This document shows, one piece after another, positions 19,011 to 27,988 of a stretch of 61,178 nucleotides of DNA (positions within the stretch are counted from its first letter, which is position 1; every line of letters begins with the position of its first letter). The stretch covers positions 1 to 61,178 of the forward strand of contig NZ_FUXU01000022.1 of assembly GCF_900167155.1 (NCBI RefSeq), read 5' to 3'. The notes beneath the pieces are model-generated. The model ran no database searches. It saw nothing but the letters and a program-made list of their open reading frames with translations, and had not been told where the DNA came from. Source of the DNA: Enterovibrio nigricans DSM 22720 (GTDB lineage Bacteria; Pseudomonadota; Gammaproteobacteria; Enterobacterales; Vibrionaceae). The position numbers were made by a program, and so were the translations under genes.

Positions 19011-20216
19011 ATGTTACGAATCTTATTTTTCGTGCTCGCGATGCTGCTGGGACAAACCAGTGCATTTGCAGCGTCAATGTTCAGTTCTGAAGTGGTGCTG
19101 GATGACAGTGATTCCGCGACCGAACAGGCGGCAAAAGAAAAAGCGTTTGTCGATGTTCTTGTTCGTGCATCGGGTCAATCAACGGTTGGTGAGAACCAGG
19201 TAATCCAAAAGGCTCTGCCTACGGTTGGGCAATACATCACGCAACTAGGCTATGGCGCACAGGATGGTCAACGTACGTTGGTTTTGGGGTTTGATGATGC
19301 AAAAATTCGGACATTGCTGACCCAAGCACAAGCAACTTACTGGGGTGAGCCTCGTCCTGAAGTTTTGTTTTGGGTCATAGAAGACACACCAACGCAGCGT
19401 AATGTTATTTGGGAGCAATCGGGTTCACCGTTGATTGGTGAATTAAAAGCAGAAGGTGAACGTCGAGGTTTGCCAGTGTTGATGCCCGTCGGCGATTTTG
19501 ACGATGTGGTGGCAGTATCTGTGCCAGACCTCTGGGGTGGGTTTGCCGAGCCTATTGCCAAGGCCAGTGCGCGTTACAACCCGACAGGCATCGTGGTTGT
19601 AAAAGTTAACGACAGAGGCCTGACGTGGCAAATGTTCCCGAATGCCGCGGCAATCAACAATGATACGCCGGTTGAAGGCCGTGTAAGTGGCGCTCCAGCA
19701 CAAGCATTTCCTCAAATGATTGATGCGATTGCCGATTACTATGCGCAGCGTTTGGCGGTAAATCTGGGTGTGGTAAATGGTGATGCATTGTCATTGGAAA
19801 TCTCGGATTTAAACGATGCTGAAGACTTCTTTGTGGTTGAACGTTCGCTTAAAGCTCTGAACTCTGTGGCAGCACTGCGCCTTGATTCTATTATTGATGA
19901 CAAAGCGACATTTAAATTGAGCTTGTTGGCATCAGAAGATATTTTCCACAATGAGATGATGGCTGATCGTCGACTGCAACGCTTGGAAGCGCAATCGCCT
20001 GAAATCGAAACGCCACCTGTTATTGATGCGCCCATCAATGTAACTGAAAGCTCCGTAGATACCACGTCAGGCACGATTGCGACAGGAACGGTAACAACGG
20101 GCAGTGTCACAACAGAGACCTCGCCGATTGTTGAGCCGCCTTTGGTTACGTCGCCAACAGAAGCAATGCCAACGGTACCCACTCCGCATGTTATCCGCTA
20201 CAAGTGGGTAGGCTAA
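19011..20216 (+). CDS. DUF2066 domain-containing envelope protein
   Basis: A 401-residue protein with a signal peptide (ILFFVLAMLLGQTSAFAA) and then the DUF2066 region typical of vibrios (SSEVVLDDSDSATEQAAKEK, LVRASGQ). The last 60 residues are low-complexity Thr/Val/Pro-rich (TSGTIATGTVTTGSVTTET), probably an unstructured linker. The ATG giving the signal peptide at position 1 was chosen over an upstream GTG at 18954. It should be periplasmic, and its function is unknown. Confidence 0.75.
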   Translation: MLRILFFVLAMLLGQTSAFAASMFSSEVVLDDSDSATEQAAKEKAFVDVLVRASGQSTVGENQVIQKALPTVGQYITQLGYGAQDGQRTLVLGFDDAKIRTLLTQAQATYWGEPRPEVLFWVIEDTPTQRNVIWEQSGSPLIGELKAEGERRGLPVLMPVGDFDDVVAVSVPDLWGGFAEPIAKASARYNPTGIVVVKVNDRGLTWQMFPNAAAINNDTPVEGRVSGAPAQAFPQMIDAIADYYAQRLAVNLGVVNGDALSLEISDLNDAEDFFVVERSLKALNSVAALRLDSIIDDKATFKLSLLASEDIFHNEMMADRRLQRLEAQSPEIETPPVIDAPINVTESSVDTTSGTIATGTVTTGSVTTETSPIVEPPLVTSPTEAMPTVPTPHVIRYKWVG

Positions 20217-20223
20217 AAAAATG

Positions 20224-20250
20224 AAAAAGCAGGCCAAGGCCTGCTTTTTT
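20224..20250. terminator. Bidirectional terminator
   Basis: A 12-bp perfect stem (AAAAAGCAGGCC/GGCCTGCTTTTT) with a 2-nt loop lies between the DUF2066 and DUF2069 genes. Confidence 0.9.
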
Positions 20251-20273
20251 AATGGGCTGCTTCAGCAAGGTCG

Positions 20274-20687
20274 TTATTGCTCGAACCGCGCTTTCTCTTC
20301 TTTTTCTACCTGTGACAGCTTTTTTAAGCCAAGCCCAAGTGCTTTCCCTTTGTGTTTGGCATACAAAACATTACTGATAAAGGATATAGACGTAATCACG
20401 ATTTCTATCGCGGCCAGCAGTCGTTCACCTTCATCAACAATCAACAGTGTTAACCCATGCAGGAAGTAGAACATCAGAATGAAATTAGCCCATGCGTGCG
20501 TGTAGGGTTTTCCTGTCAATATCCCTTTCAGTGGGAACAGTAACGGGATAAGCCATGCGACGGTAACACCATAAGGGTTAATGTGTGGGTGTGGCGATAA
20601 AAAACTATGCCAAATCAACACCCAAACAATGAGTGCAAGGTACGAAACCAGTACGGTAACACGTCGTTGGGAGAGAGAAGAAAACAA
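20274..20687 (-). CDS. DUF2069 family membrane protein
   Basis: A 137-residue protein with four hydrophobic spans (VLVSYLALIVWVLIW, VTVAWLIPLLFPLKGI, HAWANFILMFYFLHGLTLLI and one more) and a basic tail. The start is TTG, supported by AAGGAG 7 nt upstream, which overlaps the wrbA stop. It is therefore the third gene of a yfgD-wrbA-DUF2069 operon. The family is conserved next to wrbA in gammaproteobacteria, and its function is unknown. Confidence 0.8.
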   Translation of the reverse strand: MFSSLSQRRVTVLVSYLALIVWVLIWHSFLSPHPHINPYGVTVAWLIPLLFPLKGILTGKPYTHAWANFILMFYFLHGLTLLIVDEGERLLAAIEIVITSISFISNVLYAKHKGKALGLGLKKLSQVEKEEKARFEQ

Positions 20688-20699
20688 CAGATAACTCCT

Positions 20700-21284
20700 T
20701 TATCTTGTCTGTAATTGAGAGGCAATCATTGCCAACCGCTTTCCTCCAGCAATAGCCAGATCTTTTTCGTTGTTGTCAGGTTGTCTGTGGTCTTCTGACG
20801 TAACATGAGACGGGCCATAGGGAGAGCCGCCGCCAGAGGTAGTATGCAGTGCTGGCTCACTATGTGGCAATCCCACAATGACCATACCGTGGTGTAAAAG
20901 CGGTAGCATCATAGATTGAAGCATGGTCTCTTGACCGCCATGAAGCATGGAGCCTGATGTAAATACTAATGCGGGTTTACCAATCAAGGTGCCAGCAAGC
21001 CACTCCTTGCTCGTGCTGTCAATAAAGTGCTTAAGCGGTGCTGCCATATTGCCAAAACGAACAGGGCTGCCAAATGCCAAACCATCACAACGTTTCAAGT
21101 CATCGAGGGTAACAAACGGGTCGTCTGCGGGTTGTGGTTGAATACTCTCTCCAGCGAATGCAAGTTCAGGTACGGTGCGCAACGTTGCCACTGCGCCTGT
21201 GCTTTCAACCCCTCTAGCGATCAGGCGGGCCATCTTTCGGGTTCCGCCATGACGGCTATAGTAAAGGATTAAAATGTCAGCCAT
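20700..21284 (-). CDS. wrbA: NAD(P)H:quinone oxidoreductase, WrbA-like flavodoxin
   Basis: A 194-residue flavodoxin-fold protein. The phosphate loop YYSRHGGTRKMA binds FMN, and GSPVRFGNMAAPLKHFID and FTSGSMLHGGQETML are WrbA signatures. It carries out two-electron reduction of quinones, avoiding semiquinone formation. Its ATG shares a base with the stop of the upstream ArsC-like gene (TAATG), so the two are coupled. Confidence 0.9.
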   Translation of the reverse strand: MADILILYYSRHGGTRKMARLIARGVESTGAVATLRTVPELAFAGESIQPQPADDPFVTLDDLKRCDGLAFGSPVRFGNMAAPLKHFIDSTSKEWLAGTLIGKPALVFTSGSMLHGGQETMLQSMMLPLLHHGMVIVGLPHSEPALHTTSGGGSPYGPSHVTSEDHRQPDNNEKDLAIAGGKRLAMIASQLQTR

Positions 21285-21628
21285 TACAGGATATCGAGAA
21301 CGGCTTCTGGTGGACGACCCATAGCCGCTTTACCGTTTGCAACAACGATAGGGCGTTCAATCAGTTTTGGATTCTCAACCATTGCTTGAATCAGCTCAGC
21401 GTCAGTCGCGTCTGCCAATTTCAGCTCTTTATAGATATCTTCTTTGGTTCGCATCATCTTACGCGGTGAGTCGTAACCCAGTAGTGCAAGCAAGGTGTTA
21501 ATAGTTTCAGCTGACGGAGGTGTGTCGAGGTAGGCCACGACCTCTGGCTCAATGCCACGTTCTGTTAGTAAAGCCAAAGTTTGACGGCTCTTTGAGCAAC
21601 GGTTGTTGTGGTAGATGGTGACTGACAT
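21284..21628 (-). CDS. ArsC/YfgD-family glutaredoxin-dependent reductase
   Basis: A 114-residue ArsC-type protein. Redox Cys11 is in HNNRCSKSRQTL. The arginines of the arsenate site can be picked out (PRKMMRTKE and LIERPIV). The start at ATG 21628 follows AAGGAG with a 5-nt gap. E. coli yfgD is next to bepA, so this is probably YfgD. Arsenate reduction is inferred from the family, and no arsenite pump lies nearby. Confidence 0.88.
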   Translation of the reverse strand: MSVTIYHNNRCSKSRQTLALLTERGIEPEVVAYLDTPPSAETINTLLALLGYDSPRKMMRTKEDIYKELKLADATDAELIQAMVENPKLIERPIVVANGKAAMGRPPEAVLDIL

Positions 21629-21685
21629 GAGCACTCCTTTTACGCGTTTCGTAACGCAATGTTGTTATCTTAGTTGTTAGAATTT

Positions 21686-23143
21686 TTATCGCTGAAGGGC
21701 TGAGAAACGCGCCTCTTCCACTCTCAGTTGATCAATACGTGCGTCGTAACGAGCTTGGTCTAAGCTGCCAAGATCCACTAACTGGCTGGCTTGGGTGTAA
21801 TTTGAAATAGCTTTGTGCCAACGAGCCTGTAACGCAAAAATCTCGCCTTGTGAGGCGAGTCCGCCAGCTTGATTGCCGCTGTTTTCATAGGCTTCCTGCA
21901 GCATTGACCAACCATTAATATCACTTGGATGGCGATGGGTATATTTTTCCAACCCACCAATGGCTTCTTTGTATCTCTCTCCCTTAACCAGAACATAATC
22001 CCGGTTCAGCAAAAGCACTGAATTGTTTGGTTGCGCATCGAGGGCTTTATTCAGGCGCTTTAATGCGGGGGTGAAATTTTTTTGGGCAACATCCAAGTCT
22101 GTCATGGCATCCAGAAAAAAGCGGTTATTAGGCTGTGCCGTAAAAAGGGGATTGAGCAACTCGGCAGCCTTGTCGAACTGTCTGGTGTCAATGTAGACCA
22201 GCGCCTTGCCGTAATTGAGAGATAATGCTTCAGCCGGTGATGCTTTTTTCAATGCGCGATTAAACCAATCCAGTGACGCGTTACTATCGATACCCGCAAA
22301 TCGAGCGATCACGCGCGCTCTGGCCAGTTGGTAGGTAGGTGACATTGGGACTGACAGTTTTGGATATTGCTCAGCCCGCGAACGCGTGTCTGTAATGCGG
22401 TCGTCAGGAAGAGGGTGAGTCAGTAAAAACGACGGTGGTTTCGATGCATAGCGATATTGATCGGACAAACGCGTGAAAAATCGCGGCATGGCCGTAACAT
22501 CGAAACCTGAGCGTGAGAGAGTTTCAATCCCTATCCTGTCCGCTTCTTTTTCGTTACTGCGGGTATAATTGATTCGGCTTTGAATCGATGCGGCTGTCGT
22601 GGCTTGAACGGCAGCAATACCCGCTTGAGGCGCGGCAATCGCTAACATCAGCGAGCCTACCATCGCTGCGATAGTCAGCGGTGTCTGACGAGCTTGTTCT
22701 TCCATTGCTCTGGCAAGGTGACGTTGGGTGAGGTGTGCAATTTCGTGCGCAACCACAGAGGCGAGTTCACTTTCTGTATTTGCATGTAAAAACAGACCGG
22801 TGTGCAAAGCGACGTGCCCGCCAAAGAAGGCGAAAGCATTAATGTCGCGATTACGGATCAGAAAAAATTCAAACGGTGTTTTAACGTCATTGGCGTTGGC
22901 AACGAGTGTGTTACCTAAAGCCGTAACATATTCTGACAGCAAGGGGTCATTAACAATGGGTTGACTGCTGCGCAGCATACGCATGTAAGCATCGCCGTAT
23001 TCAATTTCTTTTTCAACGGTGAGGGTACCAGCAGCGGCTGTGCCAATCTCAGGTAGATCGCTATACGTCGTTGCCAGCGCCGGTGAAGACAGTGCGAGCG
23101 ATGCGATGAGAACGCTTGTCGTGGCTTTTTTGAATAGCTGCAT
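21686..23143 (-). CDS. bepA: Beta-barrel assembly-enhancing protease BepA (M48)
   Basis: About 485 residues, close to E. coli BepA (487). The signal peptide is at residues 1-24 (ending SSPALA). The M48 zinc motif is HEIAH at 133-137, with a later Glu in EKEADRIG. The C-terminal half (about 300-485) is TPR repeats. It is a periplasmic chaperone-protease that promotes LptD maturation and degrades stalled outer-membrane proteins. The start at 23143 gives the signal peptide directly. A GTG at 23167 is possible but less likely. Confidence 0.93.
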   Translation of the reverse strand: MQLFKKATTSVLIASLALSSPALATTYSDLPEIGTAAAGTLTVEKEIEYGDAYMRMLRSSQPIVNDPLLSEYVTALGNTLVANANDVKTPFEFFLIRNRDINAFAFFGGHVALHTGLFLHANTESELASVVAHEIAHLTQRHLARAMEEQARQTPLTIAAMVGSLMLAIAAPQAGIAAVQATTAASIQSRINYTRSNEKEADRIGIETLSRSGFDVTAMPRFFTRLSDQYRYASKPPSFLLTHPLPDDRITDTRSRAEQYPKLSVPMSPTYQLARARVIARFAGIDSNASLDWFNRALKKASPAEALSLNYGKALVYIDTRQFDKAAELLNPLFTAQPNNRFFLDAMTDLDVAQKNFTPALKRLNKALDAQPNNSVLLLNRDYVLVKGERYKEAIGGLEKYTHRHPSDINGWSMLQEAYENSGNQAGGLASQGEIFALQARWHKAISNYTQASQLVDLGSLDQARYDARIDQLRVEEARFSALQR

Positions 23144-23361
23144 AACTGACGTCGGTGCCTCCAGCACGCGATAATAATGGAGCAGTATTATCTAGTAGAC
23201 CGCAAAGAAACCAAGAGGTTCTTCGTTAATTCCCTTGAAATAGAAAGACTATGTCTACAGGGGTTTGCCTTCAATTGAACGCATTGATACCCTCAGAAGT
23301 CGAGCTTCGTCAGGCCGTTTAGGTATACAATGCCGAAGATAATAGCGGTCAGTGAGAAAGA

Positions 23362-23583
23362 ATGGAAATTCAATCCCTTGATTTACGCGAGCAACGTTGT
23401 CCCATGGCGTTGTTATTGGCCAAAAGAGCCTGTGCGTCGTTGGAACAAGGACAGCGAATAGCGCTATATGTAACAGACGCCGGTGCATTGCGGGATATTC
23501 CCCGCTATCTTCTACAACACGGTTATCTTGTAGAGCATCAAGAATTGGAAGGAACAATGGTGCTAAACGTCACCAAACTTTAA
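23362..23583 (+). CDS. TusA-family sulfurtransferase-like protein
   Basis: A 73-residue protein with the TusA/SirA fold pattern. Cys13 sits in the LREQRCPMALLLAK motif (family CPxP, here CPMA, so the usual second Pro is missing). It is probably a sulfur-carrier or regulatory TusA paralogue. It lies 12 bp before perM and is probably co-transcribed. The pairing with a PerM transporter is seen in related genomes, but its partner is not known. Confidence 0.8.
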   Translation: MEIQSLDLREQRCPMALLLAKRACASLEQGQRIALYVTDAGALRDIPRYLLQHGYLVEHQELEGTMVLNVTKL

Positions 23584-23595
23584 ACGGGAATTTAC

Positions 23596-24678
23596 ATGCT
23601 AAATATGCTTAACCGTTGGTATCAAAGACGGTTTTCAGATCCACACGCCGTGAGTCTTGTCGCAATCATCGTTGCAGGCTTTATCGTTATCTATTTCTTT
23701 GGCAACTTGATTGCACCACTATTGGTGGCGATTGTACTCGCATATCTTCTGGAATGGCCTGTCGCGAAGTTGGTGTCTGCCGGCATACCGCGCGTTGTTT
23801 CTGTGATAATGGTACTGACGCTTTTTGTCGGGTTGATGCTACTGGCAAGCTTTGGCTTAATGCCAACCATCTGGACCCAGATAATTAACCTAATTGCAGA
23901 TATTCCCACCATGTTTAACAAGGTGCAGATTTTTGTCTCTCACCTGCCTGACGAATACCCGGAAATCATTCAACCCCATATGGTCAATACCTTCATCGAC
24001 ACGCTACAAAGCCGTGTTCTTGGGATTGGGGAGAGTGTGGTGAAGGGTTCGTTATCGTCGCTGGTCAGCCTGGCTGCGCTTGCGGTTTACCTGATTTTGG
24101 TTCCGTTACTTGTTTTCTTTCTCTTAAAAGACAAAGACGAAATGCTCTCGATGTTTCAGGCCATGTTGCCGCGCAATCGAAAGCTGACCAATAAAGTGGG
24201 CCATGAGATGAATGAGCAGATCTCCAATTACATTCGCGGCAAAGTCACGGAAATCATCATTGTCGGTATTGCCAGCTATATCACTTTTGCCTTGCTTGAT
24301 TTGCGATATGCCGCGTTGCTAAGTGTCGCAACGGGGTTGTCAGTGCTCATTCCGTACATAGGCGCGGCGGCGGTCACTCTGCCAATATTCATGGTGGCAT
24401 TGTTTCAGTGGGGCATTAGTCCAGAACTTGGTTATCTCATGTTGGCATACGGCATTATTCAAGCGTTAGACGGCAATGTTTTGGTCCCTGTCTTGTTCTC
24501 AGAAGCGGTGAACCTTCATCCCGTTGCGATTATTGTGGCTGTGCTGGTATTTGGTGGGCTATGGGGTTTCTGGGGCGTGTTCTTTGCGATTCCTTTAGCT
24601 ACCTTGGTCAAGGCTGTGTGGAATGCCTTGCCGTCTCATGAAACGGAAGAGGGTGCCCTATCGGAGTCATCAAATTAA
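23596..24678 (+). CDS. perM: AI-2E family transporter, PerM-like
   Basis: A 360-residue membrane protein with about seven hydrophobic segments, a large central soluble loop (residues 85-210) and the family-type tail LVPVLFSEAVNLHPVAII. The AI-2E superfamily includes TqsA and sodium/proton antiporters, so autoinducer export should not be assumed. E. coli perM is likewise divergent from bepA. Confidence 0.88.
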   Translation: MLNMLNRWYQRRFSDPHAVSLVAIIVAGFIVIYFFGNLIAPLLVAIVLAYLLEWPVAKLVSAGIPRVVSVIMVLTLFVGLMLLASFGLMPTIWTQIINLIADIPTMFNKVQIFVSHLPDEYPEIIQPHMVNTFIDTLQSRVLGIGESVVKGSLSSLVSLAALAVYLILVPLLVFFLLKDKDEMLSMFQAMLPRNRKLTNKVGHEMNEQISNYIRGKVTEIIIVGIASYITFALLDLRYAALLSVATGLSVLIPYIGAAAVTLPIFMVALFQWGISPELGYLMLAYGIIQALDGNVLVPVLFSEAVNLHPVAIIVAVLVFGGLWGFWGVFFAIPLATLVKAVWNALPSHETEEGALSESSN

Positions 24679-24778
24679 GTGACTTAAATGTGAATATTAA
24701 GGGGAAAAAACGGGGCTAAACTGATAACCTTGTTAGTATTCTACAAGGTGAAAAAGCAGTAAAAGAGTAATTTGAAAA

Positions 24779-26227
24779 GTGAAAGGTATTGAACATACCC
24801 CCCCAACAGAATTCACTGTAGGGATTGTTGGGGGTGGCGTTGCCGGTGCTACAGCGGCACTGAAGTTAGCCGGTTTGGGTGTGAGAACCCATCTTTTCGA
24901 AAAAAATGAAAGCCTTGTTAGCGGCCCTCCAATTTGTCACCTGCATGCTGGTGGTAACCTGTATCGAGAAATCTCAGAGAAGCAGTGCATCATGCTTCTT
25001 GAGCAATCGATAGCCACGCTTCGCGCTTACCCTCATAGCGTCAATTACCGTCCAACAGTGGTCGCTATTCCTCAAACCGATCCCGGCGAGCCAGAAGCTA
25101 TTCTGAATCGTCTTTCTGTGTTAACCGAACACTATCGCCAAATGATTGCCGAGGACGAAGGCAATCAAGTGATGGGTAATGCAGACGACTATTTTACACT
25201 GTTCTCAAAAAAGGACATGGCAATGCTGGCTGAAAAAGCGTTGCCAGAAGTGCCTGTGACTGCGGAAGACTGGATGGTGCCGGTGGCGAAATATATGCCA
25301 CATGACGCCTTTAAATACCCCATTGTTGTTGTACAAGAGTATGGGTTAAGTGTGTTTCGTCTGGCTGCAACTGCGGCATTGGGACTAGAAAGTGCGCCAG
25401 AATGCCAAATTCATTACCAACACGACGTCACTGCCATTGATAAAACTGAGCACGGTTGGGAGATTCTGAGCACGGCCAAAGATGGCTCTAAACACGTTCA
25501 AGCCGTTAGCTTCCTTATCAATGCGGGGGGCTATAAAACGGGTACCATCGACAATATGCTCCAACACTCTCGAGAGCGCTGGGTCGAATACAAAGCTGCA
25601 TATGTGGCACATTGGACGTCTAAAGCGGGTATGTGGCCGGAAGTGATTGTTCATGGTGAGCGCGGTACGCCACAGGGGATGGGGCAACTCACCCCGTATC
25701 CTGACGGCTTTATTCAACTACATGGTATGACACAAAACATCACTTTGTTTGATAACGGATTGATGAAAAGTCATCAGGACAACGCGCAACCTGAGCTACC
25801 AGCGAGTCTGTTTGAAAAGGCCGAAGGGGCGTGGGAATGGGATGAGATTCGCGAAAGAACAGCGCGAGCGATTACCCATTTTGCTCAATGGTTGCCCGCG
25901 TTTTCAGACGCCGAAATGGGGGCGAAGCCACTTGGTGGTGCGCAGCAGATTCCGGGAAGTGATCCAACTCTTCGCGCAGCAGATGCGACGTTTGAAGGGG
26001 AGCGATATGCGCGAATTGAGCTGGTGAAAGCCTCATCTGCATTACAAGCCATTGACCGAATTTTGGCTCATTGCCAGAATAAAGGTTGGGTTGCTTTGCC
26101 GAACAATTGGCAGAATCCAACACTGCCGTTGACTGCGGCATTGACACAAACGGATGTTGTTGAGAAGGCGAAAGGATTAGCCAAAGCACGTGAATACCCC
26201 GAGGCACTGGCTCGTCCATACCCGTAA
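24779..26227 (+). CDS. FAD-dependent oxidoreductase of unknown substrate
   Basis: A 482-residue protein with an N-terminal Rossmann loop (VGIVGGGVAGATAALKLAG) and an acidic strand end (HLFEKNE), followed by a DAO-like catalytic region. The FAD-binding second motif (FLINAGGYKTG) is near residue 250. The start is a GTG. No ATG lies nearby, and the ribosome-binding site is weak (AAGAG). It is followed by a strong terminator and convergent bcp. I do not recognise the substrate. Confidence 0.75.
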   Translation: MKGIEHTPPTEFTVGIVGGGVAGATAALKLAGLGVRTHLFEKNESLVSGPPICHLHAGGNLYREISEKQCIMLLEQSIATLRAYPHSVNYRPTVVAIPQTDPGEPEAILNRLSVLTEHYRQMIAEDEGNQVMGNADDYFTLFSKKDMAMLAEKALPEVPVTAEDWMVPVAKYMPHDAFKYPIVVVQEYGLSVFRLAATAALGLESAPECQIHYQHDVTAIDKTEHGWEILSTAKDGSKHVQAVSFLINAGGYKTGTIDNMLQHSRERWVEYKAAYVAHWTSKAGMWPEVIVHGERGTPQGMGQLTPYPDGFIQLHGMTQNITLFDNGLMKSHQDNAQPELPASLFEKAEGAWEWDEIRERTARAITHFAQWLPAFSDAEMGAKPLGGAQQIPGSDPTLRAADATFEGERYARIELVKASSALQAIDRILAHCQNKGWVALPNNWQNPTLPLTAALTQTDVVEKAKGLAKAREYPEALARPYP

Positions 26228-26252
26228 AAAAGTCGGCGTTGCCGACTTTTTT
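26226..26252. terminator. Bidirectional terminator
   Basis: A 12-bp stem (AAAAAAGTCGGC/GCCGACTTTTTT) with a GTT loop overlaps the stop codon of the oxidoreductase and also serves convergent bcp. Confidence 0.9.
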
Positions 26253-26271
26253 CTTATTTATAAAGGATGGC

Positions 26272-26742
26272 TTACTCGCCTTTTAGGTAGTTCACGACTA
26301 CATCGTGGTGGTCTTTAGTTTTAAACTTGTTGAACACGTGTTTGATGTTGCCGTCTGTTCCTACCAAGAAGCTAATACGGTGAATGCCGTCAAACTCGCG
26401 CCCCATGAACTTCTTCGGTCCCCACACACCAAATGCGTCTGCAATGGCATGGTCTTCATCACTTAACAGCGTGAAATTCAGTTCTTTTTTCTGTTCAAAA
26501 TTTTTCAGACGTTTTACAGGGTCCGGGCTAATGCCCAACACCACTGTGTTCAATGCATCCAGTTCGCTTTTGCTGTCACGCAGTGAGCAAGCTTGAGTTA
26601 TACAACCCGGTGTCATCGCTTTTGGGTAAAAGTACACCAGCACGTTGTTTTTGCCTTTGTATTGGCTAAGTGTCACTGTGTTTCCATTTTGGTCTTGCAG
26701 TGAAAAATCAGGTGCTGTTGCCCCTGCTGTCAGCATTTGCAT
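26272..26742 (-). CDS. bcp: Thioredoxin-dependent thiol peroxidase (Bcp/PrxQ)
   Basis: A 156-residue peroxiredoxin. Peroxidatic Cys47 is in TPGCITQACSL, with resolving Cys52 five residues on, as in E. coli Bcp. It reduces hydroperoxides in the cytoplasm. The start at MQMLTAGATAP gives the family length. The longer in-frame extension lacks similarity. In E. coli gcvR lies between dapA and bcp, but here no gcvR-like frame is present. Confidence 0.95.
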   Translation of the reverse strand: MQMLTAGATAPDFSLQDQNGNTVTLSQYKGKNNVLVYFYPKAMTPGCITQACSLRDSKSELDALNTVVLGISPDPVKRLKNFEQKKELNFTLLSDEDHAIADAFGVWGPKKFMGREFDGIHRISFLVGTDGNIKHVFNKFKTKDHHDVVVNYLKGE

Positions 26743-27090
26743 GTATCTTCCTTCATTTATTTTGCTCACCGTCTCGATATTGATAATCAAAAAGGGGCTT
26801 TATGGGTAATAAATCTGTGTTTTCCCTTGCTTCGCTCCCCACAAAACGTGTAAATGTTAACCTATGTTAAGGGCGACTTTCCGCTTTGGTGAGCAGGAAA
26901 GGTGCGGAATTGAACAGCTCTTTCCAGCTGTAGGGAATTCAGGCTGAGTTAGCTTTACGCATGGAATGACAATATCGTTCATTTTCTCGGTGATCAACCG
27001 CCCAAACACAAGGATTTGGTGCTTCCAGTGAGCTTGTTTTTGCTAAGCGCCAAAAGTACCATGGACGAAACCGCATTTTTGGAGAAGGAA
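26743..27090. other. 348-bp intergenic region between bcp and dapA
   Basis: It carries the divergent promoters of bcp and dapA. I see no convincing open frame on either strand and no gcvR remnant, only short imperfect palindromes such as AGCTCTTTCCAGCT near 26910. The dapA ribosome-binding site is GGAGAAGG just before 27091. Confidence 0.6.
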
Positions 27091-27969
27091 ATGTTTTCAG
27101 GAAGTATCGTGGCACTTGTCACGCCGATGGATAGCTCTGGTGAAGTTGACTACGCCAGTTTGAAAAACCTTGTTGATTTTCATGTTAGCGCGGGCACTGA
27201 TGCCATCGTTTCTGTGGGAACAACGGGCGAATCTGCAACAGTCACTGTCGAAGAGCACATCAAGATTGTACTGAAAACACTGGAGTTTGCAGACGGACGT
27301 ATCCCAGTTATTGCGGGCACCGGTGGAAATGCAACTCACGAGGCAATTACATTCAGCAAGATGTTTGCAGGCTCTGGAATTGCGGGCTGCCTGAGCGTGG
27401 TGCCGTACTACAACAAACCTTCTCAAGAAGGCCTGTTTCAGCATTTCAAAGCAATTTCTGAATCGTCAGAGCTTCCTCTGATCCTATACAACGTACCGGG
27501 ACGCACCATTACTGACATGTTGCCTGAGACCGTGGCGCGTTTGTCTGAATTCGAAAACATCGTTGGCATCAAAGATGCGACCGGTGATCTCTCAAGAGTA
27601 AAACTTCACCGTGAACTTTGTGGCGAAGACTTTATCTTACTAAGCGGTGATGATTTAACGAGCCTGGAATTTATCGAACTGGGTGGTCATGGCTTTATTT
27701 CGGTTACCAACAATATCGCAGCTGCGCAAATGGCTAAAATGGTCAAGCTGGCATTGGCGGGTGAGATTGAAGAAGCTCGCTCAATCAATGAAAGTCTGAT
27801 GCCGCTGCACAAGGACTTGTTCGTTGAAGCAAACCCAATTCCAGTGAAATGGGCGATGCATCAAATGGGCATGATTGCTGATGGTACGCTGCGCCTGCCG
27901 CTGACAACGCTTAACCAAGCATTGCAACCAAAGGTTAAACAAGCGTTGCTTGATGCGGGTGTGATGTAA
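27091..27969 (+). CDS. dapA: 4-hydroxy-tetrahydrodipicolinate synthase
   Basis: A 292-residue TIM-barrel aldolase, identical in length to E. coli DapA. Schiff-base Lys161 is in VGIKDATGD. Tyr133 is in LYNVPGRT, and the TTGES substrate loop is at 44-48. It condenses pyruvate with aspartate semialdehyde for lysine and meso-DAP. The ATG follows GGAGAAGGAA. The longer in-frame start at 27016 is rejected. bamC follows after 19 bp. Confidence 0.97.
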   Translation: MFSGSIVALVTPMDSSGEVDYASLKNLVDFHVSAGTDAIVSVGTTGESATVTVEEHIKIVLKTLEFADGRIPVIAGTGGNATHEAITFSKMFAGSGIAGCLSVVPYYNKPSQEGLFQHFKAISESSELPLILYNVPGRTITDMLPETVARLSEFENIVGIKDATGDLSRVKLHRELCGEDFILLSGDDLTSLEFIELGGHGFISVTNNIAAAQMAKMVKLALAGEIEEARSINESLMPLHKDLFVEANPIPVKWAMHQMGMIADGTLRLPLTTLNQALQPKVKQALLDAGVM

Positions 27970-27988
27970 TCGCATCATTGGAGAATAA

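Noticed and set aside
20221-20469. Small + strand frame starting inside the terminator after the DUF2066 gene
   Set aside because: It lies antisense to the DUF2069 gene and begins in a hairpin, so it is a shadow frame.
23596-24678. Autoinducer-2 exporter
   Set aside because: The AI-2E family name is historical. PerM-like members have varied or unknown substrates and nothing here points to quorum sensing.
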